Origin: Alphaproteobacteria bacterium | GTDB taxonomy: Bacteria; Pseudomonadota; Alphaproteobacteria; Rhizobiales; Aestuariivirgaceae | Length of the DNA stretch: 7,699 nucleotides | Direction of reading: 5' to 3' | Assembly: GCA_026400595.1 (NCBI GenBank) | Contig: JAPLOT010000086.1 | Span: 1 to 7,699 of the forward strand | Shown: positions 1 through 7,257 of the stretch, in pieces | Position numbering within the stretch: the first letter of the stretch is position 1 | How the letters are laid out: every line of letters starts with the position of its first letter | Made by a program: the position numbers and the translations under genes | The notes under the pieces: generated by a model | What the model was told of the DNA's origin: nothing | What the model saw: only the letters and a program-made list of their open reading frames with translations | Databases searched by the model: none

Positions 1-1
1 C

Positions 2-493
2 ATCATCGGCGCGCTGGCGGCCAATCTGGTGGGCCGCACCGTCATCGGCCTCTGGGACAAACTGCTTAACCGCACGCCGGTGGTTCGCTCGATCTACAAG
101 GGCTCTAAGCAGATCTTCGAGACAATCTTCGCGCAGAAGGGCGCCTCCTTCCGCTACGTGTGCCTGGTGGAATGGCCGCGGCGGGACTGCTGGTCCATCG
201 CCTTCGTCTCGCGCGAGGTGGACGGCGGGCAGGTTGGTCTCGAACCGGGGCGGGACATGTATGCGATCTACGTCTCGACCACGCCGAATCCGACATCGGG
301 CTATGTGTTCTTTGCCGACGTGGCGGATGTGAAGATCCTGGACATGAGCGTGGAGGATGGATTGAAGCTGGTGATCTCGATGGGCCTCGTCTTTCCCGAC
401 CGGCCGTTGCCCGTGGGGCAAGAGAAAGAGGTCGCCACGGTCAAGGCGGTGCGTCCGAAGAGGAAGGCTGTCAGCCGGCGGAAATCAGCCTGA
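2..493 (+). CDS. DUF502 family membrane protein, 5'-truncated by the window edge
   Basis: The reading frame is open from base 2 to the TGA at 491-493, giving 163 visible residues; the true start lies upstream. A GTG at 29 is only an internal valine codon. The sequence fits the DUF502 family (PF04367): the end of a hydrophobic segment (IIGALAANLVGRTVIGLW), then NRTPVVRSIYKGSKQIFETI, a LVEWPRRDCWSIAFVSRE segment, a STTPNPTSGY motif, and ILDMSVEDGLKLVISMGLVFP, followed by a basic tail rich in K and R. Family members usually have two N-terminal membrane helices and a soluble domain. The first helix and much of the second would be outside this window. The biochemical function of the family is not established. 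Its place beside recG is common in alphaproteobacteria. The last 23 bases overlap the 3' end of recG on the other strand. I am sure of the family; nothing here shows what the protein does. Confidence 0.9.
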   Translation: MIGALAANLVGRTVIGLWDKLLNRTPVVRSIYKGSKQIFETIFAQKGASFRYVCLVEWPRRDCWSIAFVSREVDGGQVGLEPGRDMYAIYVSTTPNPTSGYVFFADVADVKILDMSVEDGLKLVISMGLVFPDRPLPVGQEKEVATVKAVRPKRKAVSRRKSA

Positions 494-2588
494 CGGCTTC
501 GTCGCGCTCGAACAGGTAGAGCAGGACGCGCAGCGCTTCGCCGCGCGGTGTCGTGAGCTTCGGGTCGCGGGTGAGGATCAGCTGGGCGTCATCGCGGGCG
601 GCGGCGAGCAGGTCGCCATCGGTTGCGAGATCGGCCATGCGGAAGAGCGGAAGGCCCGATTGCTTCGTGCCCAGCATCTCGCCCGCCCCGCGCAGGCGGA
701 GGTCCTCCTCGGCGATCCGGAAGCCGTCCTCGGTTTCGCGCATGATGGAGAGCCGCGCCTTGGCGGTTTCGCCGAGCGGTTCCTGATAGAGCAGGATGCA
801 GGACGACTTGGCCGTGCCCCGCCCGACCCGTCCACGCAGCTGGTGCAACTGGGCCAATCCGAAGCGTTCGGCATTTTCGATCACCATGACGGAGGCCTCG
901 GGCACGTCGACACCCACTTCGATGACAGTGGTGGACACGAGGATGTCGAGCGCACCCGCCTTGAAGCCGGCCATGACCTTGTCCTTCTCGGCGCCCTTCA
1001 TCCGGCCGTGAACCAGTCCCACGCGGCCGGGAAAACGTGTGGCGAGGGCATTGAAGCGATCTTCTGCGGCCGCGAGGTCGACCATCTCGCTTTCCTCCAC
1101 GAGGGGGCAGACCCAATAGGCGCGGTTGCCTTGGGCCATTGTCCGGGCAAGGCCTTCGACGATGTCGGATATACGGGTAAGGGGCATGACGCGGGTATCG
1201 ATGGGCTGACGGCCCGCCGGTTTCTCGGTGATCTTCGAGACATCCATGTCGCCATAGACGGTAAGTGCGAGGGTGCGAGGAATGGGCGTTGCGGTCATGA
1301 CGAGGAGATCGGCGAGGCTTCCGGCCTTGGCCTGCAGCGCAAGCCGCTGATGCACGCCGAAGCGGTGCTGCTCGTCGATGACCACGAGGCCCAGATCCTT
1401 GAAGGCGACGTGTTCCTGGAACAGCGCATGCGTGCCAATGAGAACGTCAATCTCGCCAGCTGCCGCGCGCGCGAGGACATCATCGCGGGCCGCGCCCTTC
1501 TCGCGCCCGGTAAGCAGGGCGATGCGGAGGCCGGAGGTGGCCGCGAGCTTCGACAGTGTCGCCAGGTGTTGCCGCGCCAGGATTTCAGTGGGCGCCATCA
1601 GCGCGCCCTGGGCGCCGCTCTCGACGGCCGTTGCGAGGGCGAGCAACGCGACCACGGTCTTTCCCGCGCCGACATCGCCCTGCAAGAGGCGAAGCATACG
1701 CTCGGGCGCTGCCATGTCGCGCAGGATGTCGTCCACGGCGTGACGCTGCCCATCGGTGAGCTGGTAGGGAAGAGCCGCGACAATCTTGGCGCGGATTGCA
1801 CCCGTGCCGCGCAATGCGCGGCCGGCGGCGCGCTTGAGATTGGCTCGGACCAATGTGAGGGCAAGCTGGTTGGCGAGCAACTCGTCGTAGGCAAGGCGGC
1901 GGCGGGACGAGGCCTCGGGACCAAGGGCGGCAGGGGTCTCGGGATGGTGCAGGGCGCGGAGTGCAGCGTCGAAGACAGGCCAGGCGTGGCGCTGGCGGAA
2001 GGCATCGTCCTGCCACTCGGGCAGGACCGGCAATCGCTCGATCGCGGCACGGATGGCCTTGGCCAGGATCTTTCCCGAGACGCCTTCGGTCAAGGGATAG
2101 ATCGGCTCGATGAGGGGAAGCCTGTCGAATTCATCGGCCGAGACGACGTGATCGGGATGGGCCATCTGCGGCTCGGCGCCATACCAGTCGATCTTGCCGG
2201 ACACGAAGCGCCGTTCGCCCTCGGGCAGCATGCGCTTCAGGCTGTCGGCGTAGCTGTGGAAGAACACCAGCGTGAGGGTTCCGGTCTGGTCGTGTACCTC
2301 GATACGATAGGGAACGCGCTTGTTGAACGCCGGCGGAGGCCTGTGCTTGCCGACGGTCACCTCGACGGTGACCACACCCTCGCGGGGGAGATCGGCGATG
2401 CGTGGCCGGAAGCGCCGGTCGACAATGCCGGAGGGGAGATGAAACAGGAGGTCGAGGACGCGCGTGATCTCGCCTGCGGCGCCGTGCGATGGCCGCAGGA
2501 AACCCGCCAGCAGCCTGTCGAGCTTGCTGCCGATGCCCTTGATGCCGGAGGCGCCGGCGAAAAGCGGGTTGAGGATCGAAGGACGCAT
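471..2588 (-). CDS. recG: ATP-dependent DNA helicase RecG
   Basis: This encodes a 705-residue protein, close to E. coli RecG (693). RecG is a superfamily 2 double-strand DNA translocase that reverses stalled forks and processes Holliday junctions and R- or D-loops. Visible helicase motifs are Walker A GDVGAGKT (304-311), Walker B DEQH (405-408), motif III TATPIPRT (432-439) and motif VI QLRGRVGR (583-590), followed by the family-typical LRGAGEMLGTKQSG segment. The roughly 280 residues before the helicase core hold the wedge/OB-fold domain that binds branched DNA (VTVEVTVGKH, KRVPYRIEVHDQTGTLTLVFF). I chose the ATG at 2588 because MRPSILNPLFAG is the usual N-terminus in this group. An in-frame GTG at 2645 would add 19 residues with no family match and nearly fill the gap to sdhE. 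No clear Shine-Dalgarno sequence precedes the ATG. It is transcribed divergently from sdhE-mfd, and its 3' end overlaps the DUF502 gene. Confidence 0.97.
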   Translation of the reverse strand: MRPSILNPLFAGASGIKGIGSKLDRLLAGFLRPSHGAAGEITRVLDLLFHLPSGIVDRRFRPRIADLPREGVVTVEVTVGKHRPPPAFNKRVPYRIEVHDQTGTLTLVFFHSYADSLKRMLPEGERRFVSGKIDWYGAEPQMAHPDHVVSADEFDRLPLIEPIYPLTEGVSGKILAKAIRAAIERLPVLPEWQDDAFRQRHAWPVFDAALRALHHPETPAALGPEASSRRRLAYDELLANQLALTLVRANLKRAAGRALRGTGAIRAKIVAALPYQLTDGQRHAVDDILRDMAAPERMLRLLQGDVGAGKTVVALLALATAVESGAQGALMAPTEILARQHLATLSKLAATSGLRIALLTGREKGAARDDVLARAAAGEIDVLIGTHALFQEHVAFKDLGLVVIDEQHRFGVHQRLALQAKAGSLADLLVMTATPIPRTLALTVYGDMDVSKITEKPAGRQPIDTRVMPLTRISDIVEGLARTMAQGNRAYWVCPLVEESEMVDLAAAEDRFNALATRFPGRVGLVHGRMKGAEKDKVMAGFKAGALDILVSTTVIEVGVDVPEASVMVIENAERFGLAQLHQLRGRVGRGTAKSSCILLYQEPLGETAKARLSIMRETEDGFRIAEEDLRLRGAGEMLGTKQSGLPLFRMADLATDGDLLAAARDDAQLILTRDPKLTTPRGEALRVLLYLFERDEAVRLISAG

Positions 2589-2650
2589 GGCAGCAGTGTC
2601 GGGGGGAACGGGTTGCGGCGCAAGGGTGGATGAGGCAAAGAGCACCGCAA
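2589..2650. promoter_or_regulatory. Divergent intergenic gap between recG and sdhE-mfd
   Basis: These 62 bases lie between the ATG of recG (leftward) and the preferred ATG of sdhE (rightward). They are the only non-coding gap between divergent genes in the window, so promoters for both directions should lie here or extend into the neighbouring 5' coding ends. I cannot identify a convincing -35/-10 pair on either strand, nor an operator repeat. A G-run (GGGGGG, 2601-2606) sits close to the recG start. An AAAGAG stretch (2637-2642) is a weak candidate ribosome binding site for the sdhE ATG at 2651. The regulatory role is inferred from layout alone. Confidence 0.45.
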
Positions 2651-2917
2651 ATGACCCCCGCCAGCGACAGTGACGAGATCCGACGCAAGCGCCTGCTGTG
2701 GCGGGCGACCCACCGGGGGATCAAGGAAATGGATATCATCTTCGGCGGCTTCGTGCACCGCGGACTGGACCAGTTCACCCTGGCCGAGCTGGACGAGCTG
2801 GAACGCATGATCGCGCTGCCGGACCAGGAACTTCTGGCCTGGGCCACGCAGATGGCGCCAGTGCCACCGGAACATGATGGTCCGCTGCTACGCGCCATGC
2901 TGGCGTACCGGCCATGA
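2651..2917 (+). CDS. sdhE: FAD assembly factor SdhE (succinate dehydrogenase flavinylation)
   Basis: This is a small 88-residue protein of the SdhE/DUF339 family (Sdh5/SDHAF2 in mitochondria). It helps attach FAD covalently to the SdhA subunit of succinate dehydrogenase in the cytoplasm. The hallmark RGxxE motif is present as RGIKE at residues 22-26, within RRKRLLWRATHRGIKEMDII. A downstream helix resembling the family's LALPDxxLxxW stretch follows (MIALPDQELLAWAT). Length matches the family (about 80-100 residues). The start is uncertain: the ATG at 2651 (MTPASDSDEIRRK) has AAAGAG eight bases upstream and gives a typical N-terminus, while an in-frame ATG at 2630, preceded by AAGGG, would add seven residues. 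Its TGA overlaps the mfd ATG (ATGA, 2914-2917), so translation of the two is probably coupled. The sdh genes themselves are not in the window. Confidence 0.93.
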   Translation: MTPASDSDEIRRKRLLWRATHRGIKEMDIIFGGFVHRGLDQFTLAELDELERMIALPDQELLAWATQMAPVPPEHDGPLLRAMLAYRP

Positions 2918-5900
2918 TCGACCTTTCCCGCTTGAAGCAGCGACTGGAGGTGTCCGGTCGCGTGCAGGTCTCCGGCGTGCCGCAGGGCCTGGACGCCATG
3001 ATCCTGCCGGAGGTTGCAAAGGCGATCGGCTCACGCGCCATCGTGCATGTGGCGCTCGACGATCAAAGGGCGGCCGTGCTGGCAGACCAGCTGGCGTTCT
3101 TTGCGCCTCAGCTTGAGGTTCTTCGTTTCCCGGCCTGGGATTGCCTCCCCTATGACCGCGTCTCGCCGGTTCCCGACATCGTGGCCCGCCGGCTTGCGAC
3201 GCTGGCGCGGCTGGCCCAACCTCTGGCCAAGCCGACGGTGGTGCTCACCACGGTGAATGCGGTTTTGCAGCGCGTCGTGCCGCGCGGGCTGATTGCCGCC
3301 TCGACGTTCACCGCGGCACCGGGCAACCGCGTCCACAGCGACAAGGTGATCGCCTTCCTCGCGGAAAATGGGTTTTCGCGCACGGGCACGGTCGTGGACC
3401 CTGGCGACTTCGCAGTGCGCGGCGGCATCATCGACATTTATCCGCCGGGTGCGGATGCCCCTGTCCGACTCGACTTCTTCGGCGACACGCTGGAGTCGGT
3501 GCGGAGCTTCGATCCGGAGTCGCAGCGTACAGTTGCCTCGCTCAAGAGCTTCAGACTCAACCCGGCGAACGAGGTTCTGCTGACGGACGAGTCAATCGGC
3601 CGGTTCCGCCGCGCCTATGCCGAGGCCTTCGGCGGCCTCGACATCTCGGACCCGCTCTACGAGAGCGTGACCAGCGGCCGACGCTACCAGGGCATGGAAC
3701 ACTGGATGCCCTTCTTTCACGACAGGCTGGAAACGCTGTTCGACTATCTGTCCGATCCCGTAGTCACGCTGGACCACACGGCCGACGAAGCCGCCGCGGC
3801 GCGGCTGGAGCAGATCGACGAATTCTATCAGGCCCGGCGCGAGGCACTCGACAAGAAGGAAAGCTTCGGCGCCGCACCCTACAAGCCGATCCGGCCGGAA
3901 CTCCTCTATCTGACAGCCGGGGCCTGGACGCAGGTCCTGGTTGACCATTGCACGCTGGCGCTATCGCCCTTCGAGAGCCCGGATTCTTCTGCCGTCTCGC
4001 TTGGCGGCAAGCGCGGCCGCAGCTTTGCAGCGGAACGGACCCTGCAGGATGGCAGTCTCTATGACGCCGTGCGGACCCATACCGAGACCCTGCGGCAGGC
4101 GGGCAAACGCGTGGCCATTGCGAGCTGGACCGAAGGATCGCGTGAGCGCCTGCAGACGATCCTGAAGGACCATGACCTGGCGCCGCTGGCATCCGCGCGC
4201 GACTGGGCGGAGGCAAGGTCCTGGGACGCGGCCATTGTGCGCCTGATCGTGCTGGGACTTGAGGAAGGCTTCGAGACCGACGATCTCGCCATCATCTCGG
4301 AGCAGGACATCCTCGGCGACCGGCTCGTGCGCCGTGGCCGCAAGACCAAGAAGGCGTCCGATTTCATCTCCGAGCTGCAGGCGCTTACGCCGGGCGATCT
4401 CGTTGTGCATGTCGATCACGGCATCGGCCGCTTCGAGGGCCTGAAGACCATCGAAGTGCAAGGGGCGCCGCATGACTGCCTGTTCCTGGTCTATGCCGGC
4501 GGCGACCGGCTGTTCCTGCCGGTCGAGAACATCGAGCTCCTGTCGCGCTACGGATCGGACGAGCAGGGCGTACAGCTCGACAAGCTGGGCGGTGGCGCCT
4601 GGCAGGCGAAGAAGGCGAAGCTCAAGGAACGTATCCTCAGGATCGCCGAGAACCTGATCCGCACGGCGGCGGCGCGCGAGCTCAAGCCCGGCGATGTGCT
4701 GCCGCCGCCGGAGGGTGCCTATGACGAATTCTGTGCAAGATTCCCCTATGAGGAGACCGAAGATCAGCTGACGGCCATCGACGCGGTGCTGGAAGACCTG
4801 CAGAAGGGCCGTCCGATGGACCGGCTGGTCTGCGGCGACGTGGGCTTCGGCAAGACCGAAGTCGCCCTGCGCTCGGCCTTCGTGGCGGCGATGAACGGCA
4901 AGCAGGTGGCCGTGGTGGTGCCGACGACGCTGCTCTCGCGGCAGCATTTCGCCACCTTCCAGGCCCGTTTCAAGGGACTTCCGCTGAACATCGCGCAGGC
5001 CTCGCGCCTGGTGCCGCGCAAGGATCTCGAGAAGACCCGGGAAGGGCTGGCGTCGGGCGATGTCGACATCGTGGTGGGCACCCATGCAGTGCTGGCCGAG
5101 AGCATCAAGTTCCGCGATCTGGGGCTGCTGATCATCGACGAGGAGCAGCATTTCGGGGTGAAGCACAAGGAACGCCTGAAGGAGATGCGCAGCAACGTTC
5201 ATGTGCTGACCCTCACCGCGACTCCCATTCCACGCACCCTGCAGCTGGCGCTGTCGGGCGTGCGGGAACTCTCGCTCATCACCACGCCGCCGCTGGACCG
5301 GCTGGCGGTACGCACCTACATCTCGCCCTTCGATCCCGTGATCATCCGCGAGAGCCTTCTGCGCGAGCACTTCCGTGGCGGCCAGAGTTTCTATGTGGTA
5401 CCGCGCATCACAGACCTCGACGAGATCGCAGGCTTCCTGCGCGAGAACGTGCCGGAGGTGAAGTTCCGCGCCGCCCATGGCAGGATGGCGCCGACCGAGC
5501 TGGAAGACATCATGACCGGCTTCTATGACCGGCAGTTCGACGTGTTGCTGTCGACGACGATCGTCGAGTCGGGCCTCGACATTCCCACCGCAAACACGCT
5601 GATCATCCATCGGGCGGACATGTTCGGACTGGCGCAGCTCTATCAGCTCAGGGGACGCGTGGGCCGCTCGAAGCAGCGCGCCTATGCGCTGTTCACGACA
5701 CCCGCCAACCGCACACTCACCGCCGCCGCCGACAAGCGGCTGAAGGTACTGCAGTCGCTCGACTCGCTGGGTGCCGGCTTCACGCTGGCGAGCCACGATC
5801 TCGACTTGCGCGGTGCCGGAAACCTGCTGGGCGACGAGCAGTCGGGCCACATCAAGGAAGTGGGCTATGAACTCTACCAGCAGATGATCGAGGAGGCCGT

Positions 5901-6393
5901 CGCCAAGCTGCGAACCGGCGAGGATACGATTGAGACCGACGGCAGCTGGTCGCCGCAGATCAACATCGGCACCTCGGTGCTGATCCCCGAGAGCTATGTG
6001 GAGGACCTGCAGGTGCGTCTTGGCCTCTACCGCCGTCTCGCGGATCTGCACGACCAGCAGGCGGTGGATGGCTTCGGCGCCGAATTGCACGACCGTTTTG
6101 GCCGCGTGCCGGAGGAGGTGCGCCACCTGCTGGAGATCGTCTCGATCAAGCTCCTGTGCCGCGCGGCCAACGTCGAAGGCGTCGATGCCGGGCCCAAGGG
6201 TGCCGTCATCAAGTTCCGCGGCGATGCCTTCGCCAATCCGGGAAAGCTGGTTGAATGGATCGGCGGGCAGGGCACGCGGGCCAAGCTTCGTCCCGACATG
6301 AAGCTCGTCATCATGCGCGATTGGGACAAGCCGGATGAGCGGCTGAAGGGCACGCGTCAGCTGATGCAGAACCTCGTGAAGCTGGCGGCCTAG
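2914..6393 (+). CDS. mfd: Transcription-repair coupling factor Mfd
   Basis: This encodes 1159 residues, full length for Mfd (E. coli 1148). Mfd binds RNA polymerase stalled at a DNA lesion, pushes it off using ATP, and recruits UvrA to start nucleotide excision repair. The domains appear in order. An N-terminal UvrB-like region includes FPAWDCLPYDRVSP and, from about residue 170, GGIIDIYPPGADAPVRLDFF, which matches the UvrA-contacting module. The RNA polymerase interaction domain starts near 491 (LTPGDLVVHVDHGIGRFEGL). The RecG-like translocase has Walker A GDVGFGKT (641-648), DEEQ (742-745), TATPIPRT (768-775), STTIVESGLDIP (880-891) and QLRGRVGR (911-918), then LRGAGNLLGDEQSGH. A C-terminal regulatory domain follows, ending LMQNLVKLAA. 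I see no frameshift or missing catalytic residue. The ATG sits in the sdhE stop codon with no Shine-Dalgarno of its own visible, suggesting coupled translation. Confidence 0.98.
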   Translation: MIDLSRLKQRLEVSGRVQVSGVPQGLDAMILPEVAKAIGSRAIVHVALDDQRAAVLADQLAFFAPQLEVLRFPAWDCLPYDRVSPVPDIVARRLATLARLAQPLAKPTVVLTTVNAVLQRVVPRGLIAASTFTAAPGNRVHSDKVIAFLAENGFSRTGTVVDPGDFAVRGGIIDIYPPGADAPVRLDFFGDTLESVRSFDPESQRTVASLKSFRLNPANEVLLTDESIGRFRRAYAEAFGGLDISDPLYESVTSGRRYQGMEHWMPFFHDRLETLFDYLSDPVVTLDHTADEAAAARLEQIDEFYQARREALDKKESFGAAPYKPIRPELLYLTAGAWTQVLVDHCTLALSPFESPDSSAVSLGGKRGRSFAAERTLQDGSLYDAVRTHTETLRQAGKRVAIASWTEGSRERLQTILKDHDLAPLASARDWAEARSWDAAIVRLIVLGLEEGFETDDLAIISEQDILGDRLVRRGRKTKKASDFISELQALTPGDLVVHVDHGIGRFEGLKTIEVQGAPHDCLFLVYAGGDRLFLPVENIELLSRYGSDEQGVQLDKLGGGAWQAKKAKLKERILRIAENLIRTAAARELKPGDVLPPPEGAYDEFCARFPYEETEDQLTAIDAVLEDLQKGRPMDRLVCGDVGFGKTEVALRSAFVAAMNGKQVAVVVPTTLLSRQHFATFQARFKGLPLNIAQASRLVPRKDLEKTREGLASGDVDIVVGTHAVLAESIKFRDLGLLIIDEEQHFGVKHKERLKEMRSNVHVLTLTATPIPRTLQLALSGVRELSLITTPPLDRLAVRTYISPFDPVIIRESLLREHFRGGQSFYVVPRITDLDEIAGFLRENVPEVKFRAAHGRMAPTELEDIMTGFYDRQFDVLLSTTIVESGLDIPTANTLIIHRADMFGLAQLYQLRGRVGRSKQRAYALFTTPANRTLTAAADKRLKVLQSLDSLGAGFTLASHDLDLRGAGNLLGDEQSGHIKEVGYELYQQMIEEAVAKLRTGEDTIETDGSWSPQINIGTSVLIPESYVEDLQVRLGLYRRLADLHDQQAVDGFGAELHDRFGRVPEEVRHLLEIVSIKLLCRAANVEGVDAGPKGAVIKFRGDAFANPGKLVEWIGGQGTRAKLRPDMKLVIMRDWDKPDERLKGTRQLMQNLVKLAA

Positions 6394-6405
6394 GGGTCAT
6401 CCGGG

Positions 6406-6411
6406 AAAGGA
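6406..6411 (+). promoter_or_regulatory. Ribosome binding site for the acetyltransferase gene
   Basis: AAAGGA (within GGGAAAGGA, 6403-6411) lies six bases before the ATG at 6418, in the 24-base gap after the mfd stop codon. It is the clearest Shine-Dalgarno-like sequence in the window and fixes the start of the downstream gene. The short gap leaves little room for a separate promoter, which suggests read-through from mfd unless a promoter lies inside the mfd 3' end. Confidence 0.75.
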
Positions 6412-6417
6412 CTGCAC

Positions 6418-7257
6418 ATGGATGTCCGCGGCTATCTCGAGCGCATCGGCTACCGTGGGCAAGTCGCGCCGACGCTGGACTGTCTGGCAGAGGTCCACCG
6501 CTGCCACGCGCTGACAATTCCCTACGAGAACCTGGACATCCAGCTGGGCAGGCCGGTGAGCCACCGGATCGAGGACGTGTTCGACAAGCTGGTCCGCCGG
6601 CGCCGGGGCGGCTGGTGCTACGAAATGAATGGTCTACTATGCTGGGGGCTGCGCGAGATCGGCTTCGAGGTCCTGCGAGCGACCGGAGGAATCCATCGCC
6701 GCGAGCGCGGCGATACGGCGATGGGCAATCACCTCGTCCTGCTGGTGAATCTGGACCGGCGGACCTATGTCGCCGACCTTGGATTGGGCGATGGCATGCG
6801 GTTGCCACTTCCTTTAGCTGAAGGAGAGCATACCCAGTGTGAGCTGACCTTTCGCGTCGAGGCGCTGGAAGGCGGCATCTGGCGGATCTTCAATCACAGC
6901 TTCGGCTACCCGACTGACTATGACCTGCGCGTGGAGGAGGCTGACGAGTTCCAGCTCCGCGACTATGCGGAGCAGCTGCAGACGTCGCCGGACTCCGTGT
7001 TCGTGCAGAACCTTGACTGCGAGCTGATGACCGACAATGCCATCACCTGTCTGACGGGACGGGTCCTGCGGAAGAAGTCCGCTTCCGGAACGCTGCGTCG
7101 CCTGATCGGATCGCCCGACGAGATGCATGCAGTCCTGCGCGCGACCTTTGGCATTTCCGGCGTCGACCTCGCGCCGGTCTGGCCGCGGATCTGCGATCGG
7201 CACAAGTTGCTCTTCGGCGACCAACCCTTCGACCAGACCGAAGACGTGGATATCTGA
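6418..7257 (+). CDS. Arylamine N-acetyltransferase family protein
   Basis: This encodes 279 residues, the normal size for bacterial arylamine N-acetyltransferases (NAT). These cytoplasmic enzymes move an acetyl group from acetyl-CoA to arylamines, hydrazines or N-hydroxyarylamines through a cysteine intermediate. The catalytic triad is visible with canonical spacing: Cys67 in RGGWCYEMN, His105 in GNHLVLLV and Asp120 in YVADLGLGDG. The N-terminal part also fits the family (MDVRGYLERIGYRG, then IPYENLDIQLGRPV). Sequences around the triad differ from the classic RGGYCFEQN and VDVGFG forms, so substrate preference may differ. The natural substrate cannot be read from sequence, and some family members act as amide synthases in secondary metabolism, although no biosynthetic genes are seen here. 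It lies 24 bases after mfd. A few codons are rare for this GC-rich context (CTA CTA at 6634-6639, TTA at 6814-6816). Its stop codon directly abuts that of the convergent gene. Confidence 0.92.
   Translation: MDVRGYLERIGYRGQVAPTLDCLAEVHRCHALTIPYENLDIQLGRPVSHRIEDVFDKLVRRRRGGWCYEMNGLLCWGLREIGFEVLRATGGIHRRERGDTAMGNHLVLLVNLDRRTYVADLGLGDGMRLPLPLAEGEHTQCELTFRVEALEGGIWRIFNHSFGYPTDYDLRVEEADEFQLRDYAEQLQTSPDSVFVQNLDCELMTDNAITCLTGRVLRKKSASGTLRRLIGSPDEMHAVLRATFGISGVDLAPVWPRICDRHKLLFGDQPFDQTEDVDI

Noticed and set aside
471..493. A possible bidirectional terminator at the DUF502/recG junction
   Set aside because: I see no stable hairpin followed by a T-run on either strand.
660..2633. A 657-codon open frame on the plus strand opposite recG
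   Set aside because: It lies almost wholly antisense to a clear RecG, its translation resembles no family and has low-complexity charged composition, and such long shadow frames are expected opposite GC-rich genes.
2131..2898. A minus-strand open frame spanning the recG start, the intergenic gap and sdhE
   Set aside because: It runs out of frame through recG and antisense to sdhE, both of which have strong family matches; its Ser/Arg-rich translation looks like a shadow.
3961..6126. A 721-codon open frame on the minus strand opposite mfd
   Set aside because: It is antisense to conserved Mfd domains, rich in H, Q, R and L as expected from reverse-reading GC-rich codons, and shows no recognisable motif.
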